Positions 15,406 through 23,453 of a stretch of 64,000 nucleotides of DNA are shown here, one piece after another. The DNA comes from a virus. Numbering within the stretch: the stretch's first letter is position 1; each line of letters begins with the position of its first letter. The DNA lies in IMG/VR virus record IMGVR_UViG_3300025127_000009, positions 1-64,000 of that record; one strand, given 5' to 3'. The notes beneath the pieces are model-generated. The model had not been told where the DNA came from. It made no database searches and worked only from the letters and a program-made list of their open reading frames with translations. The position numbers were made by a program, and so were the translations under genes.

Positions 15406-18400
15406 CTAAATATTGACGTGTGCAAATCCTTTTTTTCTATCAATAACAATCTGCGTATCAACTGCGTCCTTAAGAGTATCTAGGTGCGAGATAAGCATAA
15501 CAGTCCTAAAATATGACTTAACCATATCAATAATCCTCACAAAACCCTCCATATTGTCCTCATCTAGCGCTGTGCCTGGTTCATCAAGTATAAATATGTC
15601 AGGTTTTGGCAAACTAGAAACAGTCAAAAGCGCTAATCGAATGGCCATCGAGGCGATTGTTTTTTCTGCTCCGGAGCCCATTTCTAGGGGTCTAGGTTCG
15701 TATTTTGCATGCTTTATAAAAATATCTAATTTCTTGTCTTCATTCTTTATAAAGATTTCAAAATCAACAACACCTGTTAAAATCTTAGCAATCTCTTCAT
15801 TAATAAGAGGAAGCCTATTTTTTATTATGTTATAGGATATTCCATTTGGGTGGTAACACCTCATCAATAAATCATATGCTGCAAATTCAACCCTAAGAAT
15901 CTCTAGATCTTCTTTGTTTTTATTTATGTTTTCAATATTCTGTTCTGCTGAGCCGATCTCTCTAAATAAATTATTGCTCTCTTCGTTGCAAGAATCACAC
16001 TCTTTTTTAGATGCGCGAATCTTAGACTTTATATTTTTTCTTTCTGCGATAAGATCTTCCAGGTTTTCAATTGCTTCTTTGTTTTCTTCATACTCTAACA
16101 ATTTAGCCTCAAGATTAGACAACAATGTCTTCTCCTTAAACAACTGAGCCTCGTTCTTGTCAATAGACAACTGGGCATTTGTTATACCTGAAGACAGGTT
16201 GTTTTTCTTATCTACTACTTGATTGTACTTATCTAAGTAAACCTCGACCTTTCCAGGCTCCAATTCTCTTAGTTCTTCTCCTAGTTTATTAATGTTGTTA
16301 GACGTCTCCTGTTGCTCTCTCTCTACGACCTGTATTAGTTCAATAGATTCATGAGCATCTTTTATAAACTTACAATTAGGAAACTTATCTCCACAAGGCA
16401 CCTCAGACAATAAGTCTGTTTTTCTATATAAACGTACCCTCTTTTCAGAATGCGACTTTAAATCTTGAATACATTTTGAAATTGAATCTCTCTTATCTTC
16501 AATAAGTTTAATCTTTTCTTCATAAGTCTCTACATCAAACTGGCCAAGAAAATCATTAATTTTAACAAACTTTTCCTTGTCTTGTTCCAGTTCTTCTTCA
16601 AGAGATTTGTTAGCAGTTTCTAGTTTGTCAATGTTTGCATTTCTAGTTTCTATCTCCATTTTTATCTTTATAGGATCAATAACTTCTGTCGGTGCTGAAT
16701 CAATCTTGTTTTGCACTTCATTTAGACTTTCATTAAAAGACTGCAGTTCAGACTCCAACTCTTTACACCTTCTCTGGTTTTGGATAAGTTTTTCATTACA
16801 TTCTTCTAGTGTAGATATGGCTTCTCTCTCAAGTTCTGCGTAATCAACTCCCTCAAGCCGACGCAGTGCGCCTCGTATATCTGTGGACTCTTCCTTTGCC
16901 ATCTTAAACTTTTTATCAAAAACTTCAAGATCTAAGAATTTTGCTAATATCTCTTTGCGCTTTGTGGAGCCCTCATTGATAAAAGTTAGCGAATCAAGTT
17001 GACTAGCCATCGATGTCATGAGAAAGTCTTCTAAATTGCCAAAATACTTTCTTATATTTTTGTCTGTATCTTGTCTGGACGTTCCATTCAATACCTCGAC
17101 ATTCCCTATCATATCTGACGAAGAAAACTCAACATCCGTTTTTGCTTCGAGCGTTTCCTGGCCTTTTAATTTTTTAATATATTTTTCTGATATTCTTTCG
17201 ACTTCAAGTGTTTTATCCCCAACCTTCATGACTGCTTTCGCTGAACCTACATCAAAATTTTGATTGATCATGTTCAAGTTCTTTCTTACAGATTTTGAAG
17301 TAGAATTATAAACAGCATACAACAAACTATCAATAATTGAAGATTTACCAGAAAAATTCTTTCCAAATATTCCTACAATTCCTTCAAGTTTCTCGAAGTC
17401 TATTTTGTTTTTTTCTCCATAATTAAACAAACCACTCCACTCTAAAGACTTAAGGCTCCAATTAATGTTACGATACACATCTTCTTTTTCTTCTATTAAT
17501 TTATTGTATCTTGAATTAAGTTCAAAAATTTTATTCATCACATCTTCTGAAACTTCGTAATCTTCCAAGTAGTCTTTTATTAAGTTTCTTTGAACACTGA
17601 TGCTTCTCAAATCTTCTTTCTTAACTATAGTTATGTCATCGCCTGTGCCAGCGCCAGCGGCTCGATTCAAGTATGTTATCGTATCCGGCTTAAATTTGTG
17701 CTTAGCAACATCTACACTTTTTCTCATCTTATCTAGAGAAATGTTGTTTTCAGCCACTAATCTTATTCTTGCACCCTCTGAGACTTCAACTTCTGGAAGT
17801 CCGCCATCTTTGTTCAGAACAATTGTTACAAACGGCTTAGGATTGTTAAAAGCAATGTGTTTGCAAGTAAACTTATCTTTACTTTCAATATCCCACAGCA
17901 AATAACCCTTGTCTAGCGACTCTCCAAAATTTTGCTGTACAGTTGATCCAGCATATCTAATTTTTCCGTGCTTATCTAATATTTGAGTTTTGTGAATGTC
18001 TCCCAAGAAAGCATAATCAAAATTGTCAAATATAGCAATATCGTGATCACCACCAAGAGTCCAATTTAAATCTGTCTTAGATCTGTCAATCGCTCCGTGA
18101 TACAAAGCAATATTGATTGCTTTTGAATCAGAAGGTTGCACCCAATTATCTTCATCAAAAACTGACAAAACATTTAGGCAAAATTTATCATCAATTTTTG
18201 TTTCGCCAGCGTCTTTTAGCAAATGCAAATGTTGCAAATCGAGAGCATCAACAATCGGAGTTAGCGCATCCTGTCTGCTGCTATTCTTTAGATTGCCATC
18301 GTGATTGCCCAAAATGATATAAGTGGGTGCAATAGTTGCCAAGTTCGTAAAAAACTCTGCAGCCATTTGTACAAACTCTGGAGATATTTGTGTCTTTGTA

Positions 18401-18540
18401 TGCGCAATATCTCCACAGTGAATTATGTAATCTACGCCCTCTTTTTTAAGAGAAGCGTATAGTTGTTTAAAAACCTCTTTGTATTCAAAATGATATTTTA
18501 AGTTACGAATGTGAGTGTCTGCTATATGTGCAAACTTCAT
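15406..18540 (-). CDS. SbcD-SbcC (Mre11-Rad50, gp47-gp46) fusion protein
   Basis: A 1044-residue protein joining two recombination enzymes that are normally separate. Residues 1-230 are a metallophosphoesterase of SbcD/Mre11/gp47 type with all metal motifs: DTH (8-10), GD (43-44), GNHD (78-81), YHG (147-149) and GDIH (180-183). From about residue 365 it becomes SbcC/Rad50/gp46: Walker A GKNFSGKSS (393-401), a long coiled coil with a zinc-hook-like apex CGDKFPNC (about 714-721), ABC signature GSGAEK (955-960), Walker B FILDEP (983-988) and H-loop ISH (1017-1019). The frame is uninterrupted. In T4 this complex resects DNA ends for recombination-dependent replication. It follows primase and RuvC-like genes, and TGGAGG precedes the ATG. 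A second CDSC motif lies near residue 850. Confidence 0.93.
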   Translation of the reverse strand: MKFAHIADTHIRNLKYHFEYKEVFKQLYASLKKEGVDYIIHCGDIAHTKTQISPEFVQMAAEFFTNLATIAPTYIILGNHDGNLKNSSRQDALTPIVDALDLQHLHLLKDAGETKIDDKFCLNVLSVFDEDNWVQPSDSKAINIALYHGAIDRSKTDLNWTLGGDHDIAIFDNFDYAFLGDIHKTQILDKHGKIRYAGSTVQQNFGESLDKGYLLWDIESKDKFTCKHIAFNNPKPFVTIVLNKDGGLPEVEVSEGARIRLVAENNISLDKMRKSVDVAKHKFKPDTITYLNRAAGAGTGDDITIVKKEDLRSISVQRNLIKDYLEDYEVSEDVMNKIFELNSRYNKLIEEKEDVYRNINWSLKSLEWSGLFNYGEKNKIDFEKLEGIVGIFGKNFSGKSSIIDSLLYAVYNSTSKSVRKNLNMINQNFDVGSAKAVMKVGDKTLEVERISEKYIKKLKGQETLEAKTDVEFSSSDMIGNVEVLNGTSRQDTDKNIRKYFGNLEDFLMTSMASQLDSLTFINEGSTKRKEILAKFLDLEVFDKKFKMAKEESTDIRGALRRLEGVDYAELEREAISTLEECNEKLIQNQRRCKELESELQSFNESLNEVQNKIDSAPTEVIDPIKIKMEIETRNANIDKLETANKSLEEELEQDKEKFVKINDFLGQFDVETYEEKIKLIEDKRDSISKCIQDLKSHSEKRVRLYRKTDLLSEVPCGDKFPNCKFIKDAHESIELIQVVEREQQETSNNINKLGEELRELEPGKVEVYLDKYNQVVDKKNNLSSGITNAQLSIDKNEAQLFKEKTLLSNLEAKLLEYEENKEAIENLEDLIAERKNIKSKIRASKKECDSCNEESNNLFREIGSAEQNIENINKNKEDLEILRVEFAAYDLLMRCYHPNGISYNIIKNRLPLINEEIAKILTGVVDFEIFIKNEDKKLDIFIKHAKYEPRPLEMGSGAEKTIASMAIRLALLTVSSLPKPDIFILDEPGTALDEDNMEGFVRIIDMVKSYFRTVMLISHLDTLKDAVDTQIVIDRKKGFAHVNI

Positions 18541-18559
18541 TTAGCCTCCAGTATGTTGA

Positions 18560-18748
18560 TTAGATGTTATTGTTTTCTTTTAGGTAGGAAAAAAGTTTTT
18601 CCAAGAAGTTGATTTGTTGATTTTGATCAAGATCTTGAAACTCTTTAATTGTGCCTTCTGCAAGTTGAAACCCAACAGTAGAAGAATCTAGCGCTCTCGA
18701 AACTTCTTCATTGATTATCTTTTTTAATTCTTTCTTTTCGATTTCCAT
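18560..18748 (-). CDS. Small acidic helical protein, unknown function
   Basis: A 62-residue protein. A TTG-started frame begins at 18763, but the ATG at 18748 has a GGAGG ribosome binding site eight bases upstream that overlaps the primase stop, so the ATG is chosen. The sequence is helical and Glu/Lys-rich at the start (EIEKKELKKIINEEVSRAL) and hydrophobic-acidic at the end (FLEKLFSYLKENN). There is no membrane segment or metal site. It lies between the primase and the SbcD-SbcC fusion, so a small adaptor in replication or recombination is possible but unsupported by sequence. Confidence 0.7.
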   Translation of the reverse strand: MEIEKKELKKIINEEVSRALDSSTVGFQLAEGTIKEFQDLDQNQQINFLEKLFSYLKENNNI

Positions 18749-18752
18749 TAGT

Positions 18753-19709
18753 TTAACCTCCAAAGTTAATCTTTTGTAGTAAATAGTCCTCTGAAGTAAT
18801 AACAGAAGCGCGTTTCTTGTATTCTTCTAAGAAGTGACTTGGCACCTCTCCTAAATCATTATGATCATCTATATTAATTTTACAGACTTCTACGCCAAAG
18901 TCAAGAAGTTTTTTAATAATTTTTAATTCTTTTTGCGCAGCGTCCTTATCTAAGCATATGTAAATTTTTTTACATCGATTAACTATCTTATTAAATAACA
19001 TCGAATTTGTTCCCAAAGTGGAGCCCATAATTGGTATGCTGTTCTCATACTTTATCGAATCAAAAAAACCCTCAACTAACACGATTGGCTCGGACCAGTC
19101 AATAAAAATTTCATTAAATACAATATCTTTAGAGCATTTTGGGTTTTTGTATTTTAAATAATTATCGCCAAATGCTCTGGCTACAAAATAGTTTAAGTCT
19201 CCAAACTCATCAAAAGAAGGGATTATAATTCTATTCTTATAATCTCCATGAAAACAAAACCCCATTTTATAAAAAACAATTTGCTCTTCAGTAATGCCTC
19301 TCTCAAGCAAATACCTCATAGCCTTTTGGCCAACTGAAGATAATTTCTTATTGGTAAGAGAATTGAAATATTCCGGCAGTTCTAGAGACACTTGATTAAA
19401 TGCCTCTTCTTGTTCTCCGAATAAATCATCAAATCTACTTATGTCTATTGAGTTTGTTATAGACAACCATCTGGCTTTTAATGTTGGGTCTTTTATAAGT
19501 TTAACTATATTGTTGCCTTTATAGTCGCAAATCCAACACTTAAAAGCATTTTTATTCAAATTGACTGAAAGTTTTCTTTTGTAGTGTTTACACTTAGGGC
19601 AACTGAATAAATGTTCGTCATTAGTTTCGTAACAATTGCCTAAACTCTTTTTTAATATATCTAGTTTTTCTGATTGCAAAGTATGTAACCTGCTTTCGCT
19701 ATTATCCAA
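18753..19709 (-). CDS. DNA primase (zinc finger plus TOPRIM)
   Basis: A primase of about 318 residues. The N terminus has a four-Cys zinc site, CPKC (37-40) and CWIC (58-61), as in DnaG/gp4-type primases. The TOPRIM core has VEGFFD (212-217) and CLDKDAAQKE (about 252-261), the acidic metal-binding set. It lacks a helicase domain, so a separate helicase must be encoded elsewhere. There is no usable ATG before residue 131: the start must be a rare codon, either TTG at 19709 (49-base overlap with the RuvC-like gene) or TTG at 19679, which has the better upstream AGCAGG. The zinc site survives with either start. It makes RNA primers for lagging-strand synthesis. Confidence 0.9.
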   Translation of the reverse strand: MDNSESRLHTLQSEKLDILKKSLGNCYETNDEHLFSCPKCKHYKRKLSVNLNKNAFKCWICDYKGNNIVKLIKDPTLKARWLSITNSIDISRFDDLFGEQEEAFNQVSLELPEYFNSLTNKKLSSVGQKAMRYLLERGITEEQIVFYKMGFCFHGDYKNRIIIPSFDEFGDLNYFVARAFGDNYLKYKNPKCSKDIVFNEIFIDWSEPIVLVEGFFDSIKYENSIPIMGSTLGTNSMLFNKIVNRCKKIYICLDKDAAQKELKIIKKLLDFGVEVCKINIDDHNDLGEVPSHFLEEYKKRASVITSEDYLLQKINFGG

Positions 19710-20197
19710 CTATCTGACTTATCCATCATGCCAGGCTTTGGGTTTCCATGCTTTGTATATTCTACTATAAAGTTTGGTTCATTTGCAAGAACAAAATTAA
19801 AACTTGTTTCTTTTGCCTTGACACCTTTTTGAGTTTTAACTCCAACTGTTTTGCGAGCAGTGGTGGCCATTATCAATTCCGGTAACAAGCCAAAAACATC
19901 TGCACATATCCAAGAAACGATACCATTGAACCTTTGTAGGGTCGCCATTGTTCTGGCGGACGATCCTCCAGAATTAAAAAAAGTAAAAGGCTCTTCTATA
20001 TAAACGTGACTCGGTGTAATTTGCATTACATTTTTAATATTTTGCAATTGCTCTTGAATTAATTTCGCCTTATCAATAACTGTTGGAAATTTGTTTTTAT
20101 TTCTTGTATCCCACAACTCATTATATATCATCTTGCCATCTTTGTCAAGAATTGTTGCGCCTGTTATGCTTGTTGAAACGTCTAGACCTAATATCAT
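19661..20197 (-). CDS. RuvC-like Holliday junction nuclease
   Basis: A 178-residue protein of the RNase-H-like RuvC fold. Motifs are ILGLDVSTSITG (Asp6), HVYIEEPF (Glu68/69) and a C-terminal MDKSDSWIIAKAG (Asp159/Asp162), giving the acidic set that binds two metals. Length fits RuvC (about 173 aa). Many phages use such an enzyme in place of T4 endonuclease VII to resolve branched DNA before packaging. The ATG shares one base with the stop of the J-domain gene (TAATG) and lacks a strong ribosome binding site, so coupling is likely. The 3' end overlaps the primase start region. A host-junction or other structure-specific nuclease role cannot be excluded. Confidence 0.88.
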   Translation of the reverse strand: MILGLDVSTSITGATILDKDGKMIYNELWDTRNKNKFPTVIDKAKLIQEQLQNIKNVMQITPSHVYIEEPFTFFNSGGSSARTMATLQRFNGIVSWICADVFGLLPELIMATTARKTVGVKTQKGVKAKETSFNFVLANEPNFIVEYTKHGNPKPGMMDKSDSWIIAKAGYILCNQKN

Positions 20198-20910
20198 TAT
20201 TTTGAACTTTGTAATAAAAAGTGTGCGTACTTTAGAATAAGATTTTGTTTATCGCTTTCACTTTCTAAATGATACCACCCCCAGGCTACACTTTTTGTAA
20301 TTTGTACAACTTGTTGCTTAATTTCACGAATTCTTGTATCAATTTTTTCAGGGCGATAATAATCTTTTGAAAATTCTTCTGGTATGTCTATGTTTAAAAG
20401 CAAAGCGCAATCAATTAAATTACCATATCTTTCATCCTCTATAGATGCTTGCGCTTGTCGAAATAAATCTATTTTTTCTTCTTTAAGTTCATCGCCTTCT
20501 AGAACGTCCGGGTGTGAATTTCTTGCTATTTTTCTGTACAAATCCTTTAGATTTTTTGGAAGAGGTTTCTTTACTTTTTGTACTTCTCGTTCTGCATCTT
20601 CATTTATTTTATCTCTGTATTCAGGATCATCATGTTGCAACTTTGTTTTTCCTGATTTATATTGCCCTTGTTGCTTTGCGTTTTTTGCTGCCTTTGAAAG
20701 TTCATCTTTTTTTTTAGGTGCTTTTAAGCCTGCCAATATTTCTAGTTTTTCTTTCTGGTTTGGATCTTTAATATTGTTTACATGTTCTCTGAAGGATTCA
20801 GAAAAAGTTTCCATTGCCTCTTTGTTTATTTTGTTATGTATATGCAAGTTTTCTAATTGAAATTGCAACTCATTTAATTTTATTTTGAACAAACTTGTTG
20901 TTTTTTTCAT
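20197..20910 (-). CDS. J-domain (DnaJ-like) co-chaperone protein
   Basis: A 237-residue protein with a J-domain near residues 118-170: helix II is LKDLYRKIARNSHPD with the diagnostic His-Pro-Asp at 133-135, then an acidic loop and helix III (FRQAQASIEDERY). The N-terminal 115 residues are charged and helical and the last 60 form another helical region. There is no Gly/Phe-rich or zinc-finger part, so it is not a full DnaJ. J-domains stimulate ATP hydrolysis by DnaK; no DnaK gene is in the window, so the host's would be the partner. Position at the head of the replication island and right after a tail gene allows either complex remodelling or tail assembly. The ATG follows the preceding stop directly. 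Confidence 0.85.
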   Translation of the reverse strand: MKKTTSLFKIKLNELQFQLENLHIHNKINKEAMETFSESFREHVNNIKDPNQKEKLEILAGLKAPKKKDELSKAAKNAKQQGQYKSGKTKLQHDDPEYRDKINEDAEREVQKVKKPLPKNLKDLYRKIARNSHPDVLEGDELKEEKIDLFRQAQASIEDERYGNLIDCALLLNIDIPEEFSKDYYRPEKIDTRIREIKQQVVQITKSVAWGWYHLESESDKQNLILKYAHFLLQSSK

Positions 20911-22212
20911 TTAAATATCCAACTTTAATTTAAAGGTGTACTCTCTATTTTCTGTTTTCCTAACCGGGTTCGCTAATTTTGCAATTGCAATTAATCTTTT
21001 TTGTTCGTCGTATATTCCAATTTTTGAAACATATGTTTGCTTTTTGTATGAACCTGTATGATTTATATATTCGCCATGTTCTAAATTTGCATACTGTAAG
21101 TTTTTATATTCTTTGTATCTCACAGTTGTTCTTTCTGATTCTTTTGACTGATTTTTTTTATAAGACGTAGGGTTTGTAGAATTATTATAGTCACCCTTTG
21201 GCATATGTGCCATCATAGTTATGGTTGGCACATAATTGACACCTTCAAACTTTAGTTTAAACATCACCTGTGTCAATTTGCCTCTTGCTTCACCATCATT
21301 AGCCCCAGAGCCAAAATGCAACCATTTGCCTCGCGAATCACTATTACCAACATAAGCGTCTTGAGCGTCGGCTGCTGTCAAATCCCAACTGCCTGTCATT
21401 GACAAAAACCCTTCGTTGTACAAAACAACACCAGCAACTTTTCCATTATTTGTTTTTGCGTTGTAAGAACCAGATACTTGAATCAACTCTCCGTTCTTCT
21501 TAATATCTCTACATTCTGCTATCAAAGAACCAGTCTTAAACATTTGCAGTATAACAGAGCCCTTCCGAATTGAAGAGCCATAAAAAATAGAGGGAACTTC
21601 TATCAAAGACATTTCTTGCAAACCCTTATTCCAATCAACTAAAAAGCCTTGACCAGCAGGAACAGATGCGCTGCTGTATGCATAGTGATGGCTAAGATGT
21701 GCGTGCTTGTTGAATGAATTTTTCAAAGCAGTCAAAAATCTTTTATTACTAATTGCTTTAATGTAACTACCTGCAAATCTAGGACTATTAGAAATAACAG
21801 ATTGTTCTTCAGTTGTTTGTGCAAACCTAGTTCTCTTGATGCTTGCAGAGAGAGGGTATCTAGACTTTATAACATCACCATGTTTAAACTGAGAAGTGCT
21901 ATCAAAATTACTTGTGCTTATTGTCTTAAACGAAATTCTGTGGCCTTGTTTAGTTATAAATGGGTATATTGATTTGCCTGCTGGTGGAAGGTTCGTGCCG
22001 CCGGTATCTATTGGCCTGTCTACGTTTAGTTCGAACAAAGAGATAAAACCTTGAGGAACACCCAGAACATTTCCATTCTCGCCTGTACGATCATCCGAAT
22101 TTTTAAAATTATTGTAATATACTTTGGAATCGTAGATAATGAAATCGCATACAGGAAATGTTTTTACCCTGTTATAAAATAGGTCGTTTTTTCCAAATTC
22201 CTTGAATGGCAT
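20911..22212 (-). CDS. Virion structural protein, paralogue of the 406-aa neighbour
   Basis: A 433-residue beta-rich protein with many Tyr, Ser, Gly and Asn residues and no signal or membrane segment. Its C terminus (SKIGIYDEQKRLIAIAKLAN, then PVRK) matches that of the protein at 22224-23444 (GLYSPDNELMACAKLSEPLR). A middle segment also lines up (KGSVILQM with KGSFQLKL; VVLYNEGFLSMTGS with LIFYQAGVCVLTAS), so the two genes look like an old tandem duplication. They close the tail/appendage block. The C-terminal motif is one I associate with uncharacterised tail proteins of marine myophages. Exact virion location is unknown. Confidence 0.75.
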   Translation of the reverse strand: MPFKEFGKNDLFYNRVKTFPVCDFIIYDSKVYYNNFKNSDDRTGENGNVLGVPQGFISLFELNVDRPIDTGGTNLPPAGKSIYPFITKQGHRISFKTISTSNFDSTSQFKHGDVIKSRYPLSASIKRTRFAQTTEEQSVISNSPRFAGSYIKAISNKRFLTALKNSFNKHAHLSHHYAYSSASVPAGQGFLVDWNKGLQEMSLIEVPSIFYGSSIRKGSVILQMFKTGSLIAECRDIKKNGELIQVSGSYNAKTNNGKVAGVVLYNEGFLSMTGSWDLTAADAQDAYVGNSDSRGKWLHFGSGANDGEARGKLTQVMFKLKFEGVNYVPTITMMAHMPKGDYNNSTNPTSYKKNQSKESERTTVRYKEYKNLQYANLEHGEYINHTGSYKKQTYVSKIGIYDEQKRLIAIAKLANPVRKTENREYTFKLKLDI

Positions 22213-22223
22213 AATTCATAATC

Positions 22224-23444
22224 TTAGTAGTCTAATCTTACTCGCAGTGTTAATTCGTTTGTCGGATCTTTTCTTAATGGTTCAGACAATTTAGCGCAAG
22301 CCATTAATTCGTTATCTGGACTATAAAGTCCAACAGAGGTTACATATGATACCGGCATGTCGGCGGGCACATCTTTTACCACAATTTCAGAATCTTGCAA
22401 ATACGTTGGATTTGCACTATAATTAAATTCATTGTGGTTTGCTCGACAAAAATACACTGTTGAATTTAGTTCCGTTGTATTATTAAAAGATATATCATAG
22501 ATTCTTCTACGAATATTGTTTGCAAGATTTTGAATCTTGGAGCCTGTTAACATCTGATCAATACTTGCACTAACAGTGCCTGCTGCGCCAGTACCAATTC
22601 CATGTTGACCACCTAAACTCATCGAAACAGCCTGGTTAAGAAGACCACCATAGTGTGAAACACTACCACTTCTTGCGCCACTAAAGATAGAGGCTGTTAA
22701 GACGCAAACGCCCGCTTGATAAAAGATTAAACCCACCTTATCTGAAACGACTAATTCGCTTCCCGCGCCGCCGTGGCGCATACCTTGCTTTTCGTTATCA
22801 GTTCCAGCAACAGCCGTGTGGGAAGCGGAAAGAATGCCATATTCACCAGCGGGCGAATTAATTCTAAAATCATTTTGTGCATTTGTGTCTCTAATCGTCA
22901 TCAAATGCTTAACGGTTCTCTGCAGTCCTCTGCCTAGATCCGGGTTAGTACCAAGTTTTAATTGAAAACTTCCTTTTTTAATTTCGTCTTTAACCAAAAG
23001 TCTCGAAAAGTTTATAAAAATAACTTCATCCATCTTTGATTTTTGGTCTCCCGCCAATTCTCCATCGCGATCAAACCTTTGGATGTTTCCATCGACGTCG
23101 TGGCCCATCAAAACTTGAGCCATTTGATTGTACATAGAAATTTTCTTTGCTTGCTGCACTAGAGCGGTAGCACCAGTTCTAGTTTTTACATTGCCAGACA
23201 GAGCACTTCCCGTAGAATAACCAGCCGATATATCAAAAATATGATTTGCTGAAGAACTTAAATAAGGATAATCAAAAACAGACTGAAACATTCCATGAGA
23301 ATAGTTTTTAATGTTTGTTTCTGTGCCGCTCTCAAACCCATACGTCCCTGAAACTATAGCCCCTGTAACTGGTATTGCTTCGTGTAACAAGGTTTTTGTG
23401 GTTGTGACGTCGTTGTTTAGAAATGTTTTAAATGTAGTAGCCAT
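22224..23444 (-). CDS. Virion structural protein, paralogue of the 433-aa neighbour
   Basis: A 406-residue protein, rich in Gly, Ser, Ala and Asn, with a mostly beta pattern. The N-terminal part has SHGMFQSVFDYPYLSSSANH; the C-terminal 45 residues carry the module shared with the 433-residue neighbour (VGLYSPDNELMACAKLSEPL). The ATG at 23444 has AAGGATT in front, and gaps of 9-11 bases separate it from both neighbours. It probably belongs to the same tail or baseplate appendage as its paralogue, one of them perhaps replacing the other at a different ring or vertex. I cannot name the function from sequence. Confidence 0.75.
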   Translation of the reverse strand: MATTFKTFLNNDVTTTKTLLHEAIPVTGAIVSGTYGFESGTETNIKNYSHGMFQSVFDYPYLSSSANHIFDISAGYSTGSALSGNVKTRTGATALVQQAKKISMYNQMAQVLMGHDVDGNIQRFDRDGELAGDQKSKMDEVIFINFSRLLVKDEIKKGSFQLKLGTNPDLGRGLQRTVKHLMTIRDTNAQNDFRINSPAGEYGILSASHTAVAGTDNEKQGMRHGGAGSELVVSDKVGLIFYQAGVCVLTASIFSGARSGSVSHYGGLLNQAVSMSLGGQHGIGTGAAGTVSASIDQMLTGSKIQNLANNIRRRIYDISFNNTTELNSTVYFCRANHNEFNYSANPTYLQDSEIVVKDVPADMPVSYVTSVGLYSPDNELMACAKLSEPLRKDPTNELTLRVRLDY

Positions 23445-23453
23445 ATTTAATCC

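Noticed and set aside
22224-23444. Tail sheath or tube identity for the 406-aa protein
   Set aside because: Size alone suggested it, but no sheath or tube motif is visible and it pairs with the 433-aa paralogue.
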